Of a stretch of 64,000 nt of DNA, positions 1 through 10,275 are shown piece by piece (positions within the stretch are counted from its first letter, which is position 1; each line of letters starts with the position of its first letter). Source of the DNA: Chionis minor (lineage: Eukaryota; Chordata; Aves; Charadriiformes; Chionididae). The notes under the pieces were generated by a model that was not told where the DNA came from, did not search any database, and saw nothing but the letters and a program-made list of their open reading frames with translations. The stretch is taken from assembly GCA_013398295.1 (NCBI GenBank), contig VZSF01001388.1:85737-149736 (forward strand), read 5' to 3'. Position numbers and translations under genes: made by a program.

Positions 1-455
1 GCGGCGGGCAGGCCGCCCCGCCCCGCGCCCCTCTGCCCCCCGCCCCTGCCCCGCGGCTCCCGCCGCTCCCCCCTGCCCTGCCAGGGCGCCGGTGCGCGGC
101 TACACCCGGGCGGGGGCTGGCGGGGGCGGCCAGGAGGCGTTTCCTCCCTGCCCCGTCCCGTCCCCGCCGGGAGCCGAGCAGGACGCTCCGCGCCTCGTCC
201 CTCTTACGGGGACGTCGGGGCGCGGGTGGATGAACGCCCCGCGCCGGGTGGCCTCCCCCGGGGAGCTGCGGCCCCGCTGCCGGCCCCGGCGCGGCTCCGG
301 GCAGGGGCGACTGAATCCGCCGTAACTTCTCGGCCGGGGCTGCCCGCGATAAACAGGAAGCCCTTCGGCGGGGCCGGGGCCGGGCCGAGGCGGGGCCTGG
401 CGCGGCCGCCCGCCCTCCCGCCTCCCGCGCCGCGGAGCCGAGGGGCCGCACGGCT

Positions 456-480
456 CGGCCCGGCCCGGCCCGGCCCGGCC
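456..480 (+). repeat. (CGGCC)5 short tandem repeat in the CpG island
   Basis: Five perfect tandem copies of the pentamer CGGCC lie about 80 bases upstream of the RGL1 start codon. The tract is G-rich on the minus strand and could form secondary structure in DNA or in a 5' UTR. Copy number is likely to vary between individuals, but that is inference. Confidence 0.85.
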
Positions 481-504
481 CGCGGCGGCCGCTGACAGGG
501 AGGA

Positions 505-522
505 GCGGCGGCGGCGGCGGCA
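505..522 (+). repeat. GCG trinucleotide run in 5' UTR
   Basis: A short uninterrupted GCG/CGG run lies about 40 bases upstream of the start codon, probably inside the 5' UTR. Short CGG runs are common in vertebrate CpG-island leaders, so no special role is claimed. Confidence 0.8.
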
Positions 523-561
523 GGGACGTGCCCCGTCGAGGCGCCCGGGAAGGCATCGAGA

Positions 562-588
562 ATGAAATTGCTGTGGAGAGCTAAAATG
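562..588 (+). CDS. RGL1: RGL1 coding exon 1 (residues 1-9)
   Basis: RGL1 is a guanine-nucleotide exchange factor for the Ral GTPases that is recruited by active Ras through a C-terminal Ras-association domain. This exon encodes the N-terminus MKLLWRAKM, which matches the short-form RGL1 start known in vertebrates. The ATG has A at -3 (position 559), an acceptable Kozak context. The exon ends after codon 9 at the donor ATG|GTAACC, and the frame continues in phase 0 into the exon at 1546. It sits inside a CpG island, supporting it as a true first coding exon. Other vertebrate RGL1 isoforms start from upstream exons, which would be outside this window. The start choice rests on family similarity; there is no transcript evidence here. 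Confidence 0.88.
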
Positions 589-1545
589 GTAACCGGGCGT
601 CCCGTCCCCTCCTCCCGCCGTCCGTGGGGTGCCGGTGTCCGCGGGGTGGCCGGGCGCGTCGACCGCTGCTTCCCGGAGCCTCCGTGCTCCCCCTCGCCCC
701 CGAGTGATGCTTATCTTCCGAGTAACTGTGTGTGTGCGCCGGGCGCGGGCAGGATGAAGGCAGCGCTCCGGAGAGGGAAGTTTGACGAGTCCCTTTGGAG
801 AAATTCAGATGCGTGTTGTCTGTCCGCCTTGCAGCGGCTTGCGCTCTTTTGTACTGTTAATAATCTTGGAAACGAGGAGTCATTGCAGCACATGTTCAGT
901 TAAAGTTTGGAAGACGTTGCACTTTTTTTTTGGTTTTTTTCATCCGCTTTCTATTATTTGTGAGCTTTAAAGCCTCGACTCTGTAAAGTTTTTTTTGTAG
1001 CTTGAAATAATAGGTTTTGGAAAGGCAAACCACAAGCGCTTTAGATCCCTCCTGTCAAAAGAAATAAAGGGTTGCTGTTTTTTAAATGCTTGTTAGCTTC
1101 AAAGTTTAAAGGCTGTCTGCCTAAGTAATTCCACAGTTTTAAAAGTGCAATTCCTTCCATAAATGAAAGGCCAAAGAGATTAATTGCTTTAGAGAAGGGG
1201 GGAGAAAGGGGGAAGAGAAGACTGCTAATCAAAACCAAACTATTTCCTTAGAAAAGTCTTTATACAACTATTTAAAATATGTGCTAGTCTAGGAAAAATA
1301 GTTAAATGGAAAGTCAGGGTATCTTAATACCACAGGAAAGGACAACTTGCCAAGAATATCTCCAGTGTTCCCTCAATCTTAAAGTATCCTGTATTGCTTT
1401 GATTGTTATATCTACTTTGCGTAGCCCATCTTCTGCCCTCAGCTCTGCATGAAGCAGTAGAGCACCTGGTATAGATTGTGGTTAGCAGAAGAGGGAAAAT
1501 GTTCCCTCCTCTCTTACTTTTATTTGTTTCTACTTTTCTTGGCAG
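589..1545 (+). other. RGL1: RGL1 intron 1 (957 bp)
   Basis: This intron is bounded by donor GTAACC (589) and acceptor TTCTTGGCAG (ending 1545). The first 250 bases are the tail of the CpG island; the rest is AT-rich. The open frame that continues from exon 1 to 903 is read-through into the intron and shows no family similarity. I see no repeat or RNA gene. Confidence 0.85.
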
Positions 1546-1656
1546 AGCACTATTCAGGACTGGGGTGAAGAGGTAGAAGAGGGAGCTGTTTACCATGTCA
1601 CCCTAAAAAGAGTGCAGATTCAGCAGGCTGCCAACAAAGGAGCGAGATGGCTAGGG
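1546..1656 (+). CDS. RGL1: RGL1 coding exon 2 (residues 10-46)
   Basis: The exon encodes 37 codons in phase 0, including the highly conserved block QDWGEEVEEGAVYHVTLKRV followed by QIQQAANKGARWLG. This is the N-terminal region shared by RGL1 isoforms, just upstream of the REM domain. The acceptor is GGCAG|AGC and the donor is GGG|GTAAGT, both strong. The next exon resumes in phase 0 more than 28 kb downstream. Identity to the RGL1 family is clear over the whole exon. Confidence 0.95.
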
Positions 1657-4600
1657 GTAAGTAAAGCTGCCACAATGGCATTTTGGAAGGCTGCTCGTGG
1701 ACTTTGGAGCCTGCTCTAGGGAGCTGAATTCCACACGAATTTTTGTGATATTAACTTTTAGCACTGACTGCTCTTACTAGTTAAAACAAAACACTGAAGT
1801 TGTCTGTCCAGGTCACCAGAAATAACTCTCTCCTTGTGTTGACTCTTCCTCTTTTCTTGACTTATAAAAAAAAGATTTGACTAGTTGTGGCCATGGATCA
1901 GATGATGCTTAGTGCAGAAGTAAGGATCTTAGCTTACAACCTGAGAAGCTGACCATTTAACAGTTATTTCAGCCTGGGCTATAGCTTGTTTCTGCTGTTA
2001 GGAACCTATCTCAGGTCTCCCAAATAGTCATGGTGTTTTGACTAATGAAGGTATCTCAAAAGTTAGCAGAAACTTCCTCAAAACATAAGTGAATATAGGT
2101 TTGGGTCTTATTTTTGTATTGCTCTCTCAACTAGATGAGAAATTAATTGTCTACATTTCTGCAAGAATTATAGCTCTATACTGTTTTTCAAAGGTCTGTT
2201 TCAAAACACGAAGGCTTTAGTGGCAAGTAAAATGAGCTTAAATGCACACGCACTCAATTTGGCATGCTGTTGAGTGCCTTCACCTTTGTCAGGCCAAGTC
2301 CCCAGCTGATATAAAATGTCCTCACTTCACTAGAATCAGTGTAGCTGTGGCAGTTTAAGCCAGATCTTCAGGAGGTAGTTACAACTTTCAGATTATTTTG
2401 TTACATTTATATATTTTCTTTGGGATCAAAGGCAATAATATAAGAACTTGGTTTAATGTAGTATCCAGGTTGGTATTTTAAAGAGTTTTAAAACTGACAT
2501 GAGATTTATATCAAATCATTTTCCTGTGAAGTTCCATGACATAAAGCGATAGAGCAGTGCTGAAAGCAGAGTTAAGAAAGGTAAGCAAATTCTGTCCTGC
2601 GTACAGACAGTGCTTATAATCTCCCCTTCCCATGTTTCCAATAAGTACATAGAGTTCTAATCAGAACAGATAATTTAAAATCTGCTTCCTCTGAGTGGCA
2701 GATTTCCCATCTCTGCCTCCTGTTTTTACCGGTGAAAAACATTAGAAAGTACTTTTGAGCTCCTTTACGTTTCCCAGCTGGTGGTTTTGTGTAAGAGGTG
2801 GAGGTCATTTTGAATGTGTCTGTGTCCCATAAACGTACTTTAGAAAAGTAGAATTTTACCCTGTTTTGGCTGTGTTGTTCCTTATATGTAAAAGGAGTTT
2901 GCCAGGTCTTGGTCATATTCTGAAAGGGGGAGCGCATACATGTTCTTGAGATCATCACCACAGCCGATGGTGCTGATCTTAATAGGAGGACAAGGGACTG
3001 CAAGGTCACTTAAGTGACTTTTGTCTTTCCGTAGCTGGTGTTAATTTTTTCAGGTCAGTATCAAGCCCTGTTTGTGGGGAAGGAGGCAGTATGTCAGAAG
3101 TCTGCACCTGTTCTGGGTACAAATTGATGACTTCAACTTCCAGGCAGGTGTCTTGCATGAGCAAAAAATCTCATGCATATTATTTTAAAATATTTTGAAA
3201 CATATGGGCTGTTTGTTTCCCTTAAGCTCTTCAGAACATAAAATATTTTAAGCTCTTTTTGTGATCTTGTTTTATTAATGGCTTTACTGTGGTTCTCAAG
3301 TCAATAAATAGCCTCTAACCTAGAACATTATTTATGAATAGCTATCCCTGCTGCCAGCAGTTTTGTCTGGAAAAGTGTAATTGTCTCTTTTATAATTGTC
3401 ATCAGCTGACTTTTTTTTTTAATCTGGAGTTTATATGGGTTGATGATATTAATTTTTTCTATGCTTTGAAATTCATAGTACTAAGCTTTTGGATTTATCA
3501 ATGTTGGTCTTAATCTTTTTGATGGCACTGTAAATTTGGTTTACGTTGAAGATTCAAGCTCGACTGAAGCGTACTGGAACAACCTATTCCTACATCAGAA
3601 AGTAATGAGCTTTCATTGTAACAGCAAATATAGTAACTCTGTTACTGGTTCCATGCATGGGTGGCTTTACTTTTTAAAAAGTTACTTTTTCAGTGTCAGC
3701 TTGTGTCCTGTAAAGGTCTACTTAGCAGTTTGACCTTCTCTGAGGCACTGAGCTCGTGGTGGTTTATTGGTGCAGGTCGAGTTCCTTAAGACTTGAAAAG
3801 CGCAAGTCTTTTAAAACCTCAGTGTTGTACGTGGCTATTAAATATTGTGTGGTATCAGAGCAGGGGTTTGACCCAGTAGTTCCAGGGTGGTTAGTTCTTA
3901 GTGATGCTGCATTTGTAAAATGACTTGGAGGCTTTTCACCTGAAAAGCGTTACGTGGTAAATTATTTGATGTGACGCAGATCTAGCTGAAAATTTCATAG
4001 AACTTTCATTGAAAGGAATATAAAAGGTCTTATTTATTCTGAGTTTGTTGGGATTTATTACCAATTCCTTTAATTACTAAGAAGCTTGAAATCTTGCTTA
4101 AATACGTTCTCGTACAGGTACCAATAAGTGAAGAAATCTAGATCTTATATGGTTCAAGAAGCCTAATAAAGCTTTATTAAAACTCTCTATCCTAAGAACC
4201 CATCCAGGGTCCTTGAATGGTTCGCCCTGTTATGAGAGAATGGTCTATTTAAAAACCAATCATAAGATTAGAGCTTAAGTACAATAAACAATTGCCTATT
4301 TAAATACAGAAATGTCTTTCTTGTTCCAAAATTCTACAATTAATAAAAGAAAAAGACAAACAGACTGTGACTTACACAGTCATCAGCAGTTCCATAACTT
4401 TCAAAAGGGTGAAGCTTTTGTATAAACACCAAATTTCTTAGCTTTAAACTTAATTAGGCATCAAAGGATGTCAATAATGGCTACTGGTTTTGTCATTACT
4501 TAGTCACTAAATATTTAGTGAAGCTTAAGACTTTAGGCAATGCAGTATTAAGAAATAGTAAAAGCTCTAGTAGTTGCTCAGTATTGTGATAGATGCTGCA

Positions 4601-7600
4601 CAAAAGCACTATCCTGACTAAAAAGACTTTACAGACTAGATGTCAAATGAGGTTTGGCTGTACACGTATGTTGTCTCAGCTGACGATTGGAATCTGAGGC
4701 AGTGGTATCAATTTTGCAACAGTCTGTTTTTTCTCAAGTTATTTGTAGGCATCAAGACAATGGAGAGTCTTAAAAAAAATGTCAAAAGCCAACCATAGCT
4801 TATGGAGATGTTGAGAGAGAGAATACTTCCCAAATACGATGGGCTCAACAAGAGAAAGTATAAAGGCATTTTTTTGAAAATGAAGTGGGTTTTGGTGTCT
4901 CCAGGTTAGACCCTGAGAGGTCTCCAGGGTCTTGAGAGATGATGTGATTGGGAACAAGCCATGAATGCCTCAGAAACTGAGACACATGGCCTTACTTCTT
5001 TGTGAGAGAGAAGGATGGAGAAGTAGAGATTTGTATAGGTGGATGGCACACTCAAAAGAGGGGATGCTTTTTGCAGCAGGCTTTTGAGTGGACATTCAGC
5101 ATAATTTTGAATGGCACTACATCAGGCTAGGGAAAAGGGCACATCGGTAACTGGAATAGAAGGTTTGAGAGTGCAGCAAGGAATTTTAATGATGTGGCTA
5201 GAAAGAGAAGGTTGTATTTTAAAACTATGACACAGAAAGAACCTGAAAAATGAGATTCAGCTTACCTCTGAGGATGTAAAGACAGCCCACAGGGAGGCTG
5301 GCACCCTGTGTGTTAAACAGGATGGTGCTATTGTCCATGGAGAAAAGGCAACAAAGCAGAAAAGACAGGTGAAAAGTGTAGAGTTACGTAGAGTTTTTTG
5401 ATCTTGAACTGACAGCCCATGAAATGAAACAGAGACAAGCTGAATCATACCATAGCCAGAAGCAGATAAGAACGGTAAAGCAGTGGCTGTAAAAGTAGAT
5501 CAGCTCCTAAATACCTGAATTTCTGTTGCAAGGAGCACTATGCTGATGGAGTGTGTATGGCATTGGAAAAGGTGAACTCCAGACAGTGATTTATTGTAAA
5601 TAGTAAACTGAAAAGTAAACCGTTAGTTGAAAGAGAAAGGAAAAAGCAGCAGGTAGAGAAGTAAGTGAAGAGATGGGGGAATGTTTAAGAGCTGAGAGAC
5701 TGAAAAATTTTGACCAGGAGAGTGATGGGACTGTGGAAGGCAAAAGGTACAAGGGAAAATGGTACGAGGTGGGATGGGATCTGCTGGACAAGTGAAAGGA
5801 TCAGAGGAGGACCACAGGAAAGAAACTTCTGCTTTTCTCAAATGGTAGAAACGAGAATTGTTCAAGGGGTCTCTTGCAAAGGGAAACAAGGGCTGGAAAA
5901 TTTCAGGAGCTGGTACTGCAGATGTGGAATGAGATTAAATTGAAATACTGAAATTGCTTGACTGTGGAGTTGACAAAACTGAAGAGAGAGAGTAAAGAAA
6001 AAAGGCCTTTCTAGTTAAGGCAATTGACCTGGTTGTGTTTGTGCCAGATGCCAGTGGATCCACACACTGAAGATGCACCAGGGCTAGGGGCTAGCAGAAT
6101 GGGTCTTACAGTGATGGAAAGAAATAAGAATGAGTGGTGTAAGACAATAATGCAGGAAGAAAATGAATGACCATATAAATAACTAAGAGGCAAGTGAGGA
6201 GGTGGTTTAAGATTACCTGGATGGGTGAATGTTCTTGGCATCTGCCAAGAATTGAACCAAGCAGCAGATACTATTGTCAGCTGATTCCTTCATCAAATAT
6301 GACTGATCCAATAGGAGGTGACTCTATGTCAGTGTGGTTTAGCTTAAATTGGTTTTCAGGAAATTATTACATTTCGTAATAAAGTAAGTAGAGTAGGTCT
6401 GTGAGATACTTAACTTTACACTAGCACGCTTGGAAATTGGGAAGTATTTGTGACATCAAGTGGAGCAGGAAGTTCAGACAGTTAAATGCATGAACTTGGA
6501 AGTTTCTGAGTCAAAACTGCAAACTTGAATTTTGGTTTGGATAATGGGGGAAAAAAATTTCAGAAAAGAGTGAAGGAATAATCATCAAAAATATATTTTT
6601 TGGGGGGGCTAGGAATTAGGTTTTGACACATAGAGAAAAGCTCTTATCAGCAGAGAAAGCTGTATCTGAGTTAAAACAAGAGTTGCCAAAAGTCAAGCCT
6701 TACCAAGCAAATGAAAACAAGCAGTAAATGTTTGTCAGCCATATATAACAAAAAAAGTCTGCTTCACAGACAGAATGAGATAGGAATTAAAGTTAATCTA
6801 CATATAACCCAAAACATGAAATAAATTATTGCCTATTTTCTATAAAGATGACAAAGGTGAACCTGGAGGTTGATGGTAATGATGCCGCGTGGGGCTTTCA
6901 CATGTCTTTATGTTTTGTCTTTGCCTAAGAGCCTGATGTGTGTGCCTACTGGGCAGCTGATCGTGTCCAGCCCAGAACTACAAAGGAACTGGTGTGTGAA
7001 ATCATAGTTGAGCAACAGGGAGTTTTCGCTCATCTGTTAAGTCAGAAATGGTGTTGTATGACTGGAGAATAGTAGTGGTGTCTGTATTTGGGGTGGGGGA
7101 GGCATGACCTAGGTAGGCAGGAGGTATCTGCCTTGTGATGATAACTAATCTGGATTTAAAAATGCTGTGGGTTTAATCTGTTTGTTTTTTTGAAAGTCTA
7201 CTCTTGAAATCACTCAAAAAAAAAAAAAAAAAAATTAGTCCCTGGAGAGACTGAGGAATTATAAGGAAGGACCTGTTGAAGAAGAGCTGCTGCTGCAGCT
7301 CAAGCTGGAAGAGGGACGGTTGGTCTGGAGACAGGTGCCTACAGCAGCCCTGTGTGGGTCAGTCCTGTGGCTGAACTGCTATCCTGTGTTCACTATGGTC
7401 AGTGACATAAAAGCAGAAGCATGCTGACAAAATCTGACGGTCTGGCAGAGGAAGAAAAGATCTGGAGGACGGAAATATCCTACAGGCTGACATTCAGGAT
7501 TTCTGTAACAGAAGTGGGTTGAAATAAGGTAGCACAGAATGCAAAGGCATGTTTGTGAATGAACTAAAATAATTTCTGCTATAGGATATTTTTTGTCCTT

Positions 7601-9807
7601 GTCCCTTCCAACTTTGGGTGTATTATTAGTCAATAACAGGATACATGAGCCACCAGCGTGATGCAAAACAGAAAAGCCAAATGTGATGCTTAGGTGTTTT
7701 AGATTATTGCCAGCAGAGATGGGAAGTGCGAACCCCCTGTAGAGTACCCTGGCTCATAGTCTGTAATTCTGGTCATGTTTGAGAAAGTTGATTTAAGTTG
7801 GGAGACAGCAGATGACTTTTGGGATCATCAAGAAAATGATGAATATGTCTGATTATAATCTGAAGATTATAGTTTAGATTAACAAAATGAAGATTTACAG
7901 AGTATATAATTAATACCTGTAAAAAAAAAAAAAGTGAAGTAAGCACAAGGGAGGGAAAGAACCATTCACACCATCTATAAATTGGTGTATAAGTTGTTAA
8001 GAATTAGAAGAAAGTTTCAAATCATCAGAGAAATGAGATAGTGGAGTGGTACTCCAGCAAGAGTGCTTCTTTGCAAAGAATCCAACAGCACCAACACTGT
8101 AGCTGGATCAGTTGGTGAAGAGGATTATAAGATAAATCTAAGGTAGACAATGGTGTTGGTCTCTCCTGCTGCTGGAGAGACCAGTATGCAAAGCAGAGGT
8201 CACTGTCAAATTTTTGATTTGAAGTTGTTGTTCTAAAAGCATCAAGAGAAGGGCAGGTGGGAGCGAGGAGTACAGTGGGGAGAGGGGAAGATGGATGAAG
8301 AGAGTGCCTTGCTTAGGCAGATGTCTGAATATACATAGGGAAGCAGAATATGGAGAAGTGGATGCAGAAAAGTAGCAGAGAGGTGTTAGAAAATGTCAGT
8401 GTGGAATCGGAGGAGGGGAAACAGTGGTCTAAGAAGAACAGAGCGAGTGCAGTGCTGCAGAAAATGAGCAGTGAAAGGCATGGGTGTGGCGCAGGCAGAT
8501 GGACAAGAAGATTACAAAAATGGAAAGCAAACAACAGTTTTTAAAATGCTGTGAAGTGACTTGTGTAGACTTCCCTGTTAACCAGCTAGAGTGCTTTATC
8601 TCACCTTTCCAAGGATTAGGGAGCGGTGGGCAACTGGTGTGGTGTCCAGCCCTTGAGGAATGTGAGGGAAGCAGTGAGGAATGAGACAGAAGGGGCTTCC
8701 TAATGCTTGCAACTGTTTTTCCTATCAGAGTCCTTTATCTGAGGAGTGAGGAAGAGACCTGCACTCTGCCTGTGGAGTTTTTACTGGGGCAGGTCACAGG
8801 AAATGCAGCCAGGAATGGGAGTATCCCCCAAGCCTCTGGGCACCAGAGGAGGCTTTTAGAGACTTTATCTTCACATCTTAAATGATTGTTAAGCTTTCAG
8901 AGCCAGTCCTCAAGCATTAAATTTCTTGCTCTGCCGATGGCTGCTGTTAGACAGACTGCTCTTCCTTTGAGTTTTAAATATCCAGATAACAGAGAAATAC
9001 TATGCTCCCTCGTGGCCAGTGCTGCCTGCTTTAGTTAGCCATTGTTTACATGTCTAGAGTACATTTTAGATCCATGATTTTTTCTTTCTGCTTTCTTTTT
9101 TTGGCCACAGCTGAACTTCAGGCAGGGACTGATGCAAAACCTTACTTGTCTCAAGGTGTATTTAGTGCTATAACATTGGGTGTATAGTAGAACACGTTCT
9201 TCCAAACCTAAAAATGAACTGCTGTAGAAGGGTGTTTTAAATACCTTCAAAACTCTGAAAGGGGAAAAGCCAAAAAAGCACCAAATTTCTCATTAAATAC
9301 TTGTTTTCTTAATGCTGATATTATTTGATGACTACCTTTTCAGAGAGTTTTGTGGTGTTTTAAAAATGAATTTTGAATGATTGTCTCTCACTGCATATGA
9401 CCACAAATTTGGCTTCTAAACACCACTACAGTCACATATACTGTCAGGAAGCTTGTGTTGGAGAGTTCAGTCAGAAAAACATTACAAAAGCATCTAACTA
9501 ATCTGTATCCCAGTTAGGACCTAGGACATAACCTTCTCTTTGATTTGAATAATGTCAGAAAAGAAGTTTCAGTTTAGTTTTTTTTTCTTTCCAAAACTGA
9601 CCTCCTAAATATGGGTTGAGATTTAAATGGTGCCTAGAACCATCAACTTTTTTGGAACATGAAAAGCCTCAAATTTTCTCTGAGCCTACTCCTGCCCTCC
9701 CATATGCCCTTCTAAGCCATCTCTGTGATTTCTTTTTTGTCTTACTTTGGTAAGGTCCCAGATGTTCTGGTCAAGTGTAGTTTCCTGTACAACTAGCAGG
9801 CAAGGAC
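1657..9807 (+). other. RGL1: RGL1 intron 2, proximal part
   Basis: I find no recognisable gene in this part of the intron. The stretch from about 4960 to 8900 is noticeably purine-rich on the + strand, unlike the flanking AT-rich sequence. An A19 tract lies at 7216-7234 and an A13 tract at 7921-7933. Several short open frames on both strands overlap one another in the purine-rich block and show no family resemblance, so I treat them as chance frames. Confidence 0.7.
7216..7234 (+). repeat. A19 homopolymer
   Basis: A run of 19 adenines lies in intron 2. It could be a mononucleotide microsatellite or the remnant tail of an old retroposed copy. No recognisable retroposon body precedes it. Confidence 0.9.
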
Positions 9808-10275
9808 TTGGCTGATCTTTGTCCTTTCTGCAGCTTGCTGTTTTGTCTCTTGATTTATAACGTATGTTGGTCCCTTTTGGCTAAATCAGACTCTTTGGAA
9901 TCAGGTTTCTGCAGCCCGTCCCGGCTATCCAGACCAAGGCCAGGGTGTCGTTATGACTATATGTTTGGCAGGAGCATAAAAGCAGTTCCCAAGGAACTGA
10001 CAGGCTCCCTACAGAAACTGGGTTGCACTATTGTCCACTCTGAATGCTGTCTTCTCCGAGGAACTGTCTTGGAGGTGGAGAAGGAAGAAAGATGGGGTGT
10101 GCTCACATTGATTTTGCATGGTGGAAGATGCCTGTCAGCTGCTGGAGACCCACAAACAAGATATATAGAAGATTTCAGAGGGAACCGAATGGTTTTGCCT
10201 GTAGACAGGTGCATAGCTATCAAAAAAAAAAAGTGCCTTGGCATCTCATTCAGCTTGCCTTTTGATTCTGAGTAA
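9808..10275 (+). other. Orphan ORF of 155 codons in RGL1 intron 2
   Basis: This is one of the longest open frames in the window outside the CR1 element. I do not recognise the protein. The predicted N-terminal residues 5-25 are hydrophobic (around FCSLLFCLLIYNVCWSLLA), resembling a signal or membrane segment. The remainder is mixed, with charged and hydrophobic residues alternating (for example around PKELTGSLQKLGC and VLEVEKEERWGVLTL), eight cysteines after the hydrophobic stretch, and a Lys run near the end. The middle is also open in a second + frame (10044-10265) and on the minus strand (9957-10244), which weakens the coding case because it suggests a locally stop-poor composition. It could be a chance ORF, an unrecognised exon or a decayed pseudogene. 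Confidence 0.2.

Larger units (their letters stand above)
1..561 (+). promoter_or_regulatory. RGL1: CpG-island promoter and 5' UTR of RGL1
   Basis: This stretch is extremely G+C- and CpG-rich, and the richness fades by about position 830, inside intron 1. Several GC-box-like (Sp1-type) motifs are visible, such as CCGCCCCGCCCC near 15-26, GGGGGCGGCC near 121-130 and GGCGGGGCC near 390. I see no TATA box or CCAAT box close to the start codon, which fits a broad housekeeping-type promoter. The transcription start cannot be read from the sequence, so the promoter/5' UTR boundary is unknown. ATG codons at 92 and 226 open short frames that would be upstream ORFs if transcription starts before them. 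The CpG island position next to the first coding exon supports this as a real promoter for the MKLLW-type isoform. Confidence 0.75.

Noticed and set aside
562..903. 113-codon frame continuing from the RGL1 start codon
   Set aside because: Only the first nine codons match RGL1; the rest is intron read-through past a GTAACC donor.
2614..3009. 131-codon minus-strand frame in intron 2
   Set aside because: No recognisable family, low-information composition, no splice or promoter context.
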